Below are positions 25,096-34,989 of a DNA stretch of 64,000 nucleotides, piece after piece. Positions within the stretch are counted from its first letter, which is position 1; each line of letters begins with the position of its first letter. The notes beneath the pieces are model-generated. The model searched no databases and was not told where the DNA came from. It saw nothing but the letters and a program-made list of their open reading frames with translations. Source of the DNA: Heliocidaris erythrogramma (taxonomy: Eukaryota > Echinodermata > Echinoidea > Camarodonta > Echinometridae); the NCBI GenBank assembly GCA_025617745.1, contig CM046858.1, positions 47,195,197 to 47,259,196 of the forward strand, given 5' to 3'. The translations under genes were made by a program, and so were the position numbers.

Positions 25096-25460
25096 TCCCG
25101 TATATTATATAATAAGTTAGAATTTATACCGTATTTGTTGCATAATATAGCGCATCATGTAGATAAATAATATGAATATAATCATGTGTTTTATGCCCGA
25201 TGGCACTGGCTTGCATTTCACTATTAATAGATAGATGGTTTATAATCCCAGCTTATAGTACAGACGACCAAAACTCATTCTCGATGATATCTCTAAGGAG
25301 ATACAGTAGCCGAGATAGCAAGGATATTTAGATGGGAACAAATGTCATGACATGAACTGAGGGAATCATATTTGTCCCGTCATTTGAAAAAAAGGACATG
25401 CAATAAAACAAAAGACACTGCAAACTCTAGGGATAATACTACAATCTTATTTTTGTAAAA

Positions 25461-25735
25461 CAATATAATTATCATTCATATGTTAATATCAAGGAAGTTT
25501 TATCAGAAAATGTATTGTTTATTATACTTGTTTTTGTTTAAAGAAGAAAACGAATGATGTAAAATGAACTATCTGATCAAAACAATATGATTATACGTCC
25601 GTAAACAATATATTATCATTCATATGTTAATATCAAGGAAGTTTTATCAGAAAATGTATTGTTTATTATACTTGTTTTTGTTTAAAGAAGAAAACGAATG
25701 ATGTAAAATCAAAACAATATGATTATACGTCCGTA
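25461..25735. repeat. recent tandem duplication, unit about 144 bp
   Basis: Copy one (25461-25604) and copy two (25605-25735) are nearly identical over CAATATAATTATCATTCATA to TTATACGTCCGTAA. Copy two lacks about 12 bases (GAACTATCTGAT). The junction sequence CAATAT is shared. High identity implies a recent event. Confidence 0.85.
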
Positions 25736-25796
25736 AGCAAGATTTTTCGGAGGCCTTACTTCACTATGGAAAATAAATTTGTGGAAATGTGTAAAA

Positions 25797-25870
25797 GACA
25801 GAGAGAAAGAGAGAAAAAGATGAGAGAGATAGAAAGACAGAGATAAAGAGAGAGAGGGAGAGAGAGTTTG
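25797..25870. repeat. GA microsatellite
   Basis: (GA)n with AAGA variants. Confidence 0.85.
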
Positions 25871-26601
25871 TGTATGTCTGTTCGGGGCTGTTAAGTTGGA
25901 TTGATACATGTGATTAGAGTATTACATTTATTATATATGATTGTAGAAAAAAAACGTTTTCAAAGACAAATAAGATAGATAGCGGGATGTACAAGTATTA
26001 AACAATTTTATTCGAGAGAACAGACATCTATACTCGAAGGAGAAATAAAAGAGAAGGAAAAGGAGTAAAACGCATTAAATTATTGAAGGAGGGAGATAGC
26101 AGAGAGGATGAAATTACAGAGGGACTCTATAACGGATGACTTGTCATAAAAGTAGGAGGTAATGCCGCCATTGGTGTCACCTGATCAATCATGTGTCACG
26201 TGGATAACTACAACAAAGCCTCGTTCACACATAATGCCATAAACCTTGTTTAAAATAAAAAAAAACCTTTTATGTGTAAATGAACATCAAGTGAAGGTAA
26301 AAAAAGGTGGGGTAAAGGCTGCATACCACCAAATGCCCCTATGCTTGCTCTGTTATTTCTTAAATAAAGATACATATTTATAATGCGAACCTTTTTTGGA
26401 GCGGTGTGTTCTTTTTTTAGACGGTTCACCGTGTCGGGTGTAAAAGAGGCTTAAGAGATGTTGCTTTCAGGCTAAAGCTGAGTTACAACTCTTCTTTTTT
26501 AGGAAGAGAGAGAGAGAGATTTAAAATAAGTTAAACAGACAGACAGACAGACTGAGGGAGAGGGAGAGAAAGAGCTCACAAGAGAAAAAATCGTACACAC
26601 G

Positions 26602-26842
26602 CAATAGACCTGTTTACTAAGTGATTCAAATTTTATGCATACTTTTGAAACAAAGGTTGTTCTTGACAACCTGAAAGCTTGCCAGAGGCTTGCCAGACAT
26701 CATAGCAACAAGTAATGTATGCAAACTGGATTCCAAGTATTGTAGTTCATTCATTAATAACAGGTTAATGGAATACCTCGTTACTAGGTCCCCAGGAAAG
26801 AAACATCCATAAATTTGAATCACTTAGTAAACACGTCTATTG
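26602..26842. mobile_element. foldback MITE, CAATAGACSTGTTTACTAAG ends
   Basis: The left end CAATAGACCTGTTTACTAAG and the right end (minus strand CAATAGACGTGTTTACTAAG) continue together through TGATTCAAATTT, about 32 bases of near-perfect inverted repeat. The 241-bp interior has no coding content. Superfamily not assigned. Confidence 0.7.
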
Positions 26843-28087
26843 AATTTCAAGTCTAATGGCGCCTCGGCAATATTTTGAGTCAAGATCACACAAGCTATTG
26901 TTTTTCGGGGGGTAAAGAGCAGCTAGGTGCGTCGCCTCTTTTTATTTTCTCGATATTCATTGAACATTATAATCACTAACTCAATGTCATGGAATGTAGT
27001 GGCATAACAAGAAGGAAAGGACTTTGTTGTGACTAAAATTGTATTTTAGATTGGAATAACTAGTAAGTAGAAGTAGTATCAGTAGTAGCAGTAGTAGTAG
27101 TAGTAGACTTTATCGGATATTGTTTTTGCGCAAGGCTAATCTGCCTCAAGGTCCATACTAAGTGATAAAGACTGAATTTAAAAGAACAAAAATAAATGAC
27201 TAGTTGGCTGCCCGGCGTTATGTGAACTCCTTGGATAAAATGCCAGTGGTAAAATATCGCTGACAGACATCTTTAGAAATCTTCCTTAATAGTTGACTTT
27301 CTTTACATCCTTGAGATAATAGGCTCTTACAAAATGAACTGATTTTTCCTGTAAAAGGTCTACTTTTTCCTGATGAGAAATAAAAATGAACATGCTTGTT
27401 TGTTCCGATAGGCTCCCCCTAGCAGGATGTATAGAAATGTATTTGTCAAGAAATTAATTCTTCTCCACAAACGCATTGTTCTCTAGGTCTATCAAAATTT
27501 CATGAACTGAAAAAGGCAATTTTATTAATAGACTATTTTTTCAAGCCTTGGTGTGAACACACATGCCATATTTTTTTACATGTCAGATCTTTCTTTATCG
27601 AGAGACGGTATGGTTCGATGCGTGTTTTAGAGACATTACCTTGTTTACAATCCATGGTTTGCATCAATGGACAATTCCTCCAACTTATCATTAAACCTCA
27701 GATATTTTACCTATTCACTTTCACTTATTGGATGGAACACCCTGATCAACACAATGTGAAGGTTTGTCAAAAGGCCACTTCTGATGACAAAATCCTGTAT
27801 TCCGGTAGGAGAAAATGCCAAATAATTGGCTATCAGTCGGAGTCCAGTCGTGCGACTGGTATTATTTTCACTGCGATTCGAACCAGCTGGATGGCGCAAA
27901 ACACCCGACAATTTTCATATTTACTCGGCAATCGAGACGTCGATCAGAAAGAACATACATTCTTGAAATTCAAATTACATTCTATTTCAATTTATTTCAA
28001 AATCATTTCTTAATAGTCAAGTCTTACTAAGGTTTGTGGTTGCTTTTAGGAAACTATACCTGCAGCAAGTCCCATCATTCGAAATTC
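26843..28087. other. intergenic, nothing firmly recognised
   Basis: Contains a GTA/GTAGCA microsatellite at 27070-27107 and a 131-codon plus-strand frame at 27618-28013 with no recognisable domain, signal or splice context. Confidence 0.35.
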
Positions 28088-28222
28088 TTTCTTCCTCGTG
28101 TTACAACGTCAGAAAGTTAATTTCTTTTCTTTATCTACCTCAGGGTAAGACAAATACTGAAAAATAACAAACGATGACAAAAGATTGAACATGGTTGGTC
28201 AGAGCTGAGCAATGATTATTAG
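28088..28222 (-). repeat. right terminal repeat of the tyrosine-recombinase element
   Basis: This 135-bp segment, from TTTCTTCCTCGTG to AATGATTATTAG on the plus strand, recurs at 29898-30032 with no difference seen by eye. Confidence 0.85.
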
Positions 28223-28332
28223 CTCGCTGTTTAATAGATTTAGTACGTTCTGATAATTGCAAAAAGATAAATTAGCATAAACTGTGTCAAGGAAAACAGC
28301 TTGACAATAAAATAAAGGAATATGATTTAAGC

Positions 28333-29247
28333 TTAAATGCCGAGAGACTGTGATGGAAGAAGATTTGATACTGCATCAGACTTAATGTAAGTGTCCCTAG
28401 CTTTGTCCGACTTCCAACGGCCATGTTGTGAGATCAGAAAGGGAGATACATGATTGTTACTAGCGGAAGAAGCTCCACCCGACCGGAGGCTATGCAAGCC
28501 GAACTTAGACACATCAGGAACAATTGGCTTCAACGCCTCTAGAACGATCTCGCGAGTTCTAGTGTAACTGAGGCCATGAGAAGTGGCGATTAAACCGCGT
28601 TTTGAATGAGTAAGTCTTCGAATCACCGGAAGGAGCGAATTAGGTGGATCACCTAAAGCAGCAAAATATCGCTCTGCTAAAACAACTGGACAGGTCGATT
28701 TAGATGTCCTAGCAATGGTAACATCTCTGCCTTGTCGAAACTGATCAGTTTTTGAAGATGATAAGTGTAGAACTAACCGATCATGATGAAAAGTGCAGTC
28801 CTTCCTCCTTAGCCTACTGAGATCGTCGAAGCGTAGGAATCCAGCGTAAGAAATGAAACATATAAACAATATGCGGAGGTCAGATAAAGATGCGGTGAGC
28901 TGACCGTGCGATGTGAGAAGCTGGGACAGGATATCTGGCGTGATGGGCTCCTTGCGGCAAACAGGGGAAGAGTGAATCCGATTATACCCCTGCACTGCTG
29001 TTTTTACCATAGGGTTCTCTGTAGGTGAAGGAAAACCCGCAAGATTGTGAATCCATTTCACTGACGCGACAAGGGAATCTGCTGCGGTCTTAGCTCCATT
29101 AGCGGAAGACAGGTGAGAAAGATACAGACATAGATGATAGGCTCGGACTGGAAAAACGGGCACTTGCGGTTTGGAGCTCGCCCACTGGACCCATTTGTCC
29201 CAACATGACTTGTATTTGGTTGTAGTCGATGGAGCTTTGGCAGACAT
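28333..29247 (-). CDS. tyrosine recombinase of the DIRS-order element
   Basis: A 304-residue frame. Residues 1-100 form the N-terminal DNA-binding part. The catalytic part carries the tyrosine-recombinase set: Arg139 in GFLRFDDL, a probable Lys166 in SSSKTD, His252 and Arg255 in HSLRSGG, His275 in HGRW and the nucleophile Tyr287. In this order the enzyme inserts a circular DNA copy by site-specific recombination instead of using a DDE integrase. It lies between the internal repeat pair and the right terminal repeat, on the same strand as the RT frame. Confidence 0.85.
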   Translation of the reverse strand: MSAKAPSTTTKYKSCWDKWVQWASSKPQVPVFPVRAYHLCLYLSHLSSANGAKTAADSLVASVKWIHNLAGFPSPTENPMVKTAVQGYNRIHSSPVCRKEPITPDILSQLLTSHGQLTASLSDLRILFICFISYAGFLRFDDLSRLRRKDCTFHHDRLVLHLSSSKTDQFRQGRDVTIARTSKSTCPVVLAERYFAALGDPPNSLLPVIRRLTHSKRGLIATSHGLSYTRTREIVLEALKPIVPDVSKFGLHSLRSGGASSASNNHVSPFLISQHGRWKSDKARDTYIKSDAVSNLLPSQSLGI

Positions 29248-29768
29248 GAGTAGCGAAGGAAGTACATCAGCAGCTAGGCTGCGTAGGAGCGGATCGGAGA
29301 TAGAGTCTCGTTTAGCAGTCCATATTTCTAAAAGTTAGCTCACAAGAGCAAAAAATGGAACAAATCAATAAGAAAAACATTCGAAAAAACGGCAAATATG
29401 AAGATGTAACAAGCAAGGCGATAAATTTCAAGAATCTAAATACTTATAGTTATACTGAATAAAAAGCTACGTAGAGCTTTACTATTTCACCTAAAAGCAT
29501 TAAATAACTCAATTTAATCAATTGAATAACAAAGTATGAATAGAAAGGATGCAAGGCGCTCAGTACCTGATGACTAGTGTACGAGACACTAGTACACGGA
29601 GGCCACGAAAAACCCCCATATTAGTTCATGGAGGAAACGTGGTTGCGTCCAAGGATACTGAGCGAGGGCGCACTCCCTTGCTCCTTGCTCCTAAATACTA
29701 AAAATAGAGGCTTAACGGGGGTGGGAGGGGGGGACGTCGGGGAACCAAAAGAGGGGGGGGGGGAAATA

Positions 29769-30032
29769 GAGCTAATAATGCTCAACCGAGAATGAATAAA
29801 GAATGCGTGTTAGCGCAACAAGAAATCTCGAAAATCGCAGTTACGTAACGAACACAAAAGGAAACACCTTGCGTTCGATACCGAAAAGAAATTCCACTTT
29901 CTTCCTCGTGTTACAACGTCAGAAAGTTAATTTCTTTTCTTTATCTACCTCAGGGTAAGACAAATACTGAAAAATAACAAACGATGACAAAAGATTGAAC
30001 ATGGTTGGTCAGAGCTGAGCAATGATTATTAG
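29769..30032 (-). repeat. internal repeat pair of the tyrosine-recombinase element
   Basis: 29769-29897 repeats the element's other end (33205-33333) and 29898-30032 repeats 28088-28222. The order matches the head-to-tail junction of a circularised element, which is how split-direct-repeat elements regenerate their ends. A G-rich stretch (29717-29762) lies beside it. Confidence 0.85.
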
Positions 30033-30183
30033 TCATCGAGAAACGCAAAAGAAGGCATTAGTGGTTACAGATAAAGTAAACCATTACTAGTTACTTAAAT
30101 TGGGTATTAAAACCAAAACGCAATTACAATGTAAGCAGAGCTGCTCATCCCATCATAGGCACCCAATGCGGCCTGTACACCTA

Positions 30184-30485
30184 AAGTACAAAAGGATAAA
30201 GGCACACAAATCGGCCTGAATAGCACAAACTAATATGGGCACGCAAATCGGCCTGAATAGTACAAACTAAATATGGGCACGCAAATCGGCCTGAATAGTA
30301 CAAACTAAATATGGGCACACAAATCGGCCTGAGTCGTATAAAAAGGAACACGAAGCGCGTACAAATCGGCCTTATCATGCAAAAGGGCTGAATAGCAGCA
30401 AAGGAACAAACGTAGGCACGCAAATCGGCCTGTATGTACAAAAAGAGGAAAATCAGCACTCAAATCGGCTTGTAGTATAGCGCAA
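30184..30485. repeat. minisatellite, about 38-bp units, inside the element
   Basis: Units centred on CACRCAAATCGGCCTGAATA occur at least seven times. Three adjacent units are almost identical at 38-bp spacing and the outer ones are diverged. It sits between the RT frame and the internal repeats. The frames translated from it are artefacts. Confidence 0.85.
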
Positions 30486-30510
30486 AACAAAATAGAAGCC
30501 AACATTCGCT

Positions 30511-32790
30511 TCAGGCACAAAGTGGACAATAACCCAAGTCAGAAGAACAAAAACCTCTTTTCGAGGTCCTCTGAGAGCGCTTAAAATCGTAACGTAAAGC
30601 TAGGGTAAAAAATGATGGTTTCTCGCAGAATATATCGTCTTTGTGCAAGGAGGAGGGGGTAAACGAAGCATTTAGTAACCTCCAATCGTGTATGTGAGCA
30701 TCAAAATGGATGCCGTCGGGGCAAATGAGAGGCCAGAAATGTGAAGTAGGCCAACGCGGAATTATCAGCGTGCCTACGCCGCTACAAGAAGCCAAGCGCT
30801 TAACTACTTGAATAATGAACGATACTGGCGGGCAGAGGTAATTGTTGTCAAATTCCCAATTTTGACAAAACGCGTCGACGGCGGAAACACCCCGGCAAAA
30901 AAATCTCGCATTAAAATTGGAGAGTTTGGCATTGTGGGGGGAGGCGAACCTATCGACTGTATGTGGCCCCCACAAATTATCTACTTGCGAGAAAGAATGA
31001 TCGTCGATAGACCAGTCGTCATAATCGCAATATTTACTGATCTTGTCTGCTAATATATTTTCTCGCCTGGGCAACCATTCCGGTGAAAGAATAATGTTGT
31101 GTAACTGACAATAAGAGAAAACATCAAGCGCGATACAATGAAGATCGGATTTAACGCTGCCGCAGTTAATAATCCGAGGCACGTTAGAATTATCGGTGAA
31201 CCACTTGATTTTTTGGCTAAAACAATGTTCTGAAAATGCCTTGAGTGAGCGATAAACGGCGGCCAATTCACGCCAAGTGGAACTCTGGCGTTTCTCCGAA
31301 GGTGACCATGAACCATGAACGCGCAAATGTGAATGACCTTGGACATGAGCACCAAACCCAAGATCGCTAGCGTCAGAAAATATTTGCATGGTCGGTACAA
31401 GACGATATGAAAAAGCAAATCCGTTAAGCGCAAAAATATTGGCTGACCAAAAAACGAGTTCCTTGAGCACAGAGTTGGAAATGAATATCAAATCGGACCA
31501 CAGGGACCGAGATTCAATTGCGCGATAAGTCGCACGCGTCATCAATCTCGCCACTGGGCCGAGAGCAAGGCTCATTGAAATGACGTGTCCGGCGAAAGAG
31601 GCCAACATTCTGACTGGGACCGGAGCATTAGCCTTAGAAAATGAGATAAGCTCATCAATGGTCTGACATAAAATATTCAGTTTCGACTGAGGAACAAAAA
31701 AAGAGCAAGATGGCGAATCAATGATGAATCCCAAATACAGAATTCTACTAGAAGGTTCCCAAGCACACTTTGATTCGTTAGGAACAAAACCGCAGCGCCG
31801 GATAGTTTGCCTAACTACTGCCAAATTTCGTATTGCGGATTCAACAGAATGTGAAATGATGAGGCCGTCATCAATGTACATGTACGCAATAATACCGCGT
31901 GACCGCCAGTGGTACACCAGTGGCCTTGTCAATTTAGTGAACAAATAACAGGCGCTATTGAGCCCAAAAGGAAGTACAGCGAAAACGTAATAACGTAATA
32001 CAGAATCAGAATGAGTCCAAGAAAACCCTAAAAATTGCCGGTGGGGGGGAAATATATCGACATGGTGATAACCGGACTTTAAATCAAATGAAAAATAAAT
32101 CTGCTCGGAACTGAGCACTTGGGCAATGTGGGTAAGATCTTCGTATTTAAACTTCGATTGAACAATAAACTGATTAGTATGACGTAAATCTAAAACTAGG
32201 CGTAACTTTTTGCCTTCAGCAACGGTTAAAGGGTTACAACAATAAGGGCGTTGCTTAACTTCCACTGCGCATCTGTTTCGTATCAATTCAGAGATGGCGC
32301 TTTCAACAAAATCTGGGTTATCCAAACTGGATTTATTGTTCTTACTATAAAACGTAGGGGGAACTTTATCAAAAGGAATTTTATAACCATACTCGATTGT
32401 ATCACAAACAAACTTGGAAGCTTTTAATTCGCTTTTCCAGAATGCTAAACATTCCCTTAATTTACCTTGCACGCCTGAAGGCGGATCGAGAGAAACGGCA
32501 GGGTGAACATTAAAAGGAGGGCTTGGATAGCTGGTGCTGGTTGACGGCACTTCTGGCTGCGCGCAGAGAGGGGCAGTTAGGGCGAACGTGTCCGGCGATG
32601 CCACACTGGAAGCAGACGCGGGTATCGGAACGGTAGGGGTTGAAGCGACGAAAAGCTCCAGACATACTGCGAGGAGGTACAGAAGACCTGGGTGTCCGGA
32701 AAGGGGGCTGCATCCTTGACTTTTTAGTTGTTGTTTCGGACTTCTTGGCGGCTGCCGCCTTCTCCGCCTTTCTGAGACGTTTTTCATCAT
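30511..32790 (-). CDS. reverse transcriptase / RNase H protein of the DIRS-order element
   Basis: A 759-codon open frame. The first roughly 100 codons overlap the gag-like frame and may not all be translated. The RT domain runs from about residue 130 to 360, with FSFDLKSGYHHV near 233, LPFGLNSA near 273 and the catalytic YIDD at 305-308. RNase H follows, with FSDASDLGFGAHV near 475, STWREL and FTDNSNV. A C-terminal region starts near WGPHTVDRFAS and is characteristic of DIRS-order pol proteins. The protein makes the DNA copy of the element. Confidence 0.9.
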   Translation of the reverse strand: MMKNVSERRRRRQPPRSPKQQLKSQGCSPLSGHPGLLYLLAVCLELFVASTPTVPIPASASSVASPDTFALTAPLCAQPEVPSTSTSYPSPPFNVHPAVSLDPPSGVQGKLRECLAFWKSELKASKFVCDTIEYGYKIPFDKVPPTFYSKNNKSSLDNPDFVESAISELIRNRCAVEVKQRPYCCNPLTVAEGKKLRLVLDLRHTNQFIVQSKFKYEDLTHIAQVLSSEQIYFSFDLKSGYHHVDIFPPHRQFLGFSWTHSDSVLRYYVFAVLPFGLNSACYLFTKLTRPLVYHWRSRGIIAYMYIDDGLIISHSVESAIRNLAVVRQTIRRCGFVPNESKCAWEPSSRILYLGFIIDSPSCSFFVPQSKLNILCQTIDELISFSKANAPVPVRMLASFAGHVISMSLALGPVARLMTRATYRAIESRSLWSDLIFISNSVLKELVFWSANIFALNGFAFSYRLVPTMQIFSDASDLGFGAHVQGHSHLRVHGSWSPSEKRQSSTWRELAAVYRSLKAFSEHCFSQKIKWFTDNSNVPRIINCGSVKSDLHCIALDVFSYCQLHNIILSPEWLPRRENILADKISKYCDYDDWSIDDHSFSQVDNLWGPHTVDRFASPHNAKLSNFNARFFCRGVSAVDAFCQNWEFDNNYLCPPVSFIIQVVKRLASCSGVGTLIIPRWPTSHFWPLICPDGIHFDAHIHDWRLLNASFTPSSLHKDDIFCEKPSFFTLALRYDFKRSQRTSKRGFCSSDLGYCPLCA

Positions 32791-33073
32791 CGGAATTCTC
32801 CGCGAGGTCGTCTGCGACGTACTCTTTGACCGTGGCCCAGCCCAAAGGAGAACGGTCCGCCAGGCGAATCAGTTTCTGCCTCTGTGTAAGCAGGGAGGAT
32901 GCCTCGAGTAGATGCTCCTTTGCGGCTTCGATTCCGATATCCTCCAAGGAAACTAGAGCGTCGTCAATGCACTGAAGAACTTTCTGTGCGTGGACGTATT
33001 GCTGCTTGTTTCCTTCGCTCTTGAAGGAAGGAGAGCTCTCGAGCTTGGCAGATCTCCGGAAAGAGGAGTCCAC
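32510..33073 (-). CDS. gag-like nucleic-acid-binding protein of the DIRS-order element
   Basis: A 187-codon frame from the first ATG; the open frame seems to continue upstream of it. It contains an acidic/basic middle part (GWATVKEYVADDLAENSDDE) and a CCHC zinc knuckle CFQCGIAGHVRPNC near residues 152-165, followed by a basic tail. The end overlaps the start of the RT frame by about 280 bases in another frame, a layout the family commonly uses. Role inferred: binds the element RNA. Confidence 0.75.
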   Translation of the reverse strand: MDSSFRRSAKLESSPSFKSEGNKQQYVHAQKVLQCIDDALVSLEDIGIEAAKEHLLEASSLLTQRQKLIRLADRSPLGWATVKEYVADDLAENSDDEKRLRKAEKAAAAKKSETTTKKSRMQPPFRTPRSSVPPRSMSGAFRRFNPYRSDTRVCFQCGIAGHVRPNCPSLRAARSAVNQHQLSKPSF

Positions 33074-33204
33074 CTTATGTTGGAGAACTTGAATAGCCTG
33101 TAAAATGTCATGGGACGCTAGGCCGGCGTGGCATCCTCCACATTCATGCCGCTGTCCTGGGGAGAAAATTGCACTGACAAAGCCTCTGGTATCGAAACGT
33201 GCGC

Positions 33205-33333
33205 GAGCTAATAATGCTCAACCGAGAATGAATAAAGAATGCGTGTTAGCGCAACAAGAAATCTCGAAAATCGCAGTTACGTAACGAACACAAAAGGAAA
33301 CACCTTGCGTTCGATACCGAAAAGAAATTCCAC
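33205..33333 (-). repeat. left terminal repeat of the tyrosine-recombinase element
   Basis: A 129-bp segment from GAGCTAATAATGCTC to AAGAAATTCCAC, the same as 29769-29897 by eye. The flank beyond 33333 leads into the GPCR pseudogene region. Confidence 0.85.
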
Positions 33334-33592
33334 ATTCACGCTTGTTTCAAGTCATTGAGCCCGGATTTGACGACAGTCCATATTCAAGTCTCTCTGAACA
33401 AAGATGCACTTCCTTTGTTGTGACGGAAAAACTTGAAGCACATTCTCCTAGCTTCGGCGTTGGTTGAAAGGTACAGAATGGGTTGTATCCTCGTACTACT
33501 AGAAGACAGTCTTTCCAGCACAGAAAGATTTATCGGTCTTACGTAAGATATAAGATGATGTGCCCAGAACAAATAAAATGAGCCCGTTAGAA

Positions 33593-34989
33593 GGATAATT
33601 TTTATTTATTTATTTTATTTATTTATTTGATTTCAGGCAAAAGAAACAAATATACAAAATACAAAGAAAATTGAAAATACCATCGACAAGTGGCCAGGGA
33701 TAGCCAAAAGGAAGCTAGTTCCTGTTGAAAGGTTCTCCCACACTAGTCGGTGGTTTACAAACATAGAAACACGTACATAAAAACACACAATCTTCTTATA
33801 GATCACTCTAACAATAAACATAAAAATGAAACAGAGTGATACATAAGGAAAAGAAAAGAAAGAAGAAAGCTAGAAAGAAGAAGAGGCAAGCAAGGGAGAG
33901 CAATGGAGTCAGGAAAAAACCCCTGAGTACTTATAATAAAAGAGAATTAGGTCTATGATATATGAAATTAAATTAATCAGATTAAGACATTTGAGAAGAA
34001 CATGTAAAGTGATAAAAGTTACTTGTTGGAAAGACAAGTGGAGAGAGAGAGAGAGGGAAAAGAGAGAGAGAGCGAGAGCAAGTAAGAGAGGGAGGGAGAG
34101 AGAGAGAGAGGAGAGAAAGAAAAAGGGAAAGAGAGCGCGCAAGAGTGATAGAATGAAGTGTAGGGTGAAGGAAGAAAATAGAGAGAAGAGGAATAAGTCA
34201 TAGAACACATTAGAGGAGTAGACGAGAAGAATGGAAGACAAGTAACATTTTGTTACACTTTATAGATGTATAGATTATATTGCATTATCAATAGGAGGAA
34301 GACTGAATAAATAGTTCCGTAGAGCATTGAGGATTGGCTTTACTGATGTGTCCAGACATAAATCTCTGTCTTCCGAGGGGATAGATTCCCACAATCTTGG
34401 AAACGTATGGAAACATGAAAACTTCAGGGCGTTACATCTAGCAAACTCATGAACGAAAAGGAGATGTTCAGTTTTTCGAATTCTTGGTCTTGGCAAGAAG
34501 TGGGCAGGTACATCATACAGCTGGAAAAGACATTTTATGACGAAGCTCGTAGATAGAAAAACAAGTCTGTTATAAAGTGGAGCAAGATCAAGTTTTTGTA
34601 ATCTTTCAAGGTAAGTAAAAGCATTCGCTTGGTCGTATGGAAAACAAAAACGTGTGAAACGTTTTTGAATGGATTCCAGGGACTGAATGTGATTTTTCTG
34701 GTGAGGAAGCCAAACGGGTATTCCATATTCTAAAACTGGTCTGCAGAGTGAGCAGAATAATCGTTTTAGAACTACTGGGTTTCTTGAATTAACTATTCTA
34801 CGGATAAATCCGGAAAGTTTTGAGCATTTCGATACAATATGATGAACATGTTTAGACCATGACAGGTCATTTGAGAAAACAAGGCCGAGATACCTGTACG
34901 AGTCCACTTCTTCAAGTATATTATCATTTACATAATATGAAACTAAGATTGGTTTTCGAGATCTTGTAATGTGCATTATTTTACATTTT
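33593..34989 (-). mobile_element. 5'-truncated LINE inserted in the GPCR pseudogene
   Basis: A non-LTR element on the minus strand. It has an open 233-codon frame at 34275-34976 (the end of the reverse-transcriptase protein), a 3' UTR interrupted by a GA microsatellite (34039-34140), and an (AAAT)n tail at 33597-33632. The junctions fall inside the GPCR homology, GAAGGAT on the left and ATAGTGATGAATCC on the right, so both ends are defined. No long target duplication is seen. Confidence 0.8.
34275..34976 (-). CDS. C-terminal part of a LINE reverse-transcriptase protein
   Basis: A 233-residue fragment. It starts after the catalytic core and includes the typical post-RT block YLGLVFSNDLSWSKHV, followed by LFCSLCRPVLEYGIPVW and SLESIQKRFTRFC, as in the CR1/Jockey-like group of non-LTR elements. 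The end ILNALRNYLF followed by a stop is typical too. The frame has no breaks, so the copy is fairly recent. It is 5' truncated and cannot encode a full enzyme. Confidence 0.8.
   Translation of the reverse strand: MHITRSRKPILVSYYVNDNILEEVDSYRYLGLVFSNDLSWSKHVHHIVSKCSKLSGFIRRIVNSRNPVVLKRLFCSLCRPVLEYGIPVWLPHQKNHIQSLESIQKRFTRFCFPYDQANAFTYLERLQKLDLAPLYNRLVFLSTSFVIKCLFQLYDVPAHFLPRPRIRKTEHLLFVHEFARCNALKFSCFHTFPRLWESIPSEDRDLCLDTSVKPILNALRNYLFSLPPIDNAI

Larger units (their letters stand above)
28088..33333 (-). mobile_element. DIRS-order tyrosine-recombinase retrotransposon, looks whole and young
   Basis: The element spans about 5.2 kb on the minus strand. In element order it has a left terminal repeat (33205-33333), a gag-like frame, an RT/RNase H frame, a 38-bp minisatellite, an internal repeat pair (30032-29769), a tyrosine-recombinase frame and a right terminal repeat (28222-28088). 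The internal pair equals the right-end sequence joined to the left-end sequence, i.e. the junction a circular copy would have. Both repeat parts look identical to their terminal partners by eye, so insertion is recent. All three expected coding regions are open over long stretches. Split direct repeats are known from PAT- and Ngaro-type members of the order. It has no LTRs, no DDE integrase and, as expected, no target duplication. Confidence 0.85.

Noticed and set aside
27618-28013. 131-codon plus-strand frame
   Set aside because: Longer than most chance frames here, but it has no recognisable domain, no signal peptide and no matching splice context, and an overlapping minus-strand frame is equally open.
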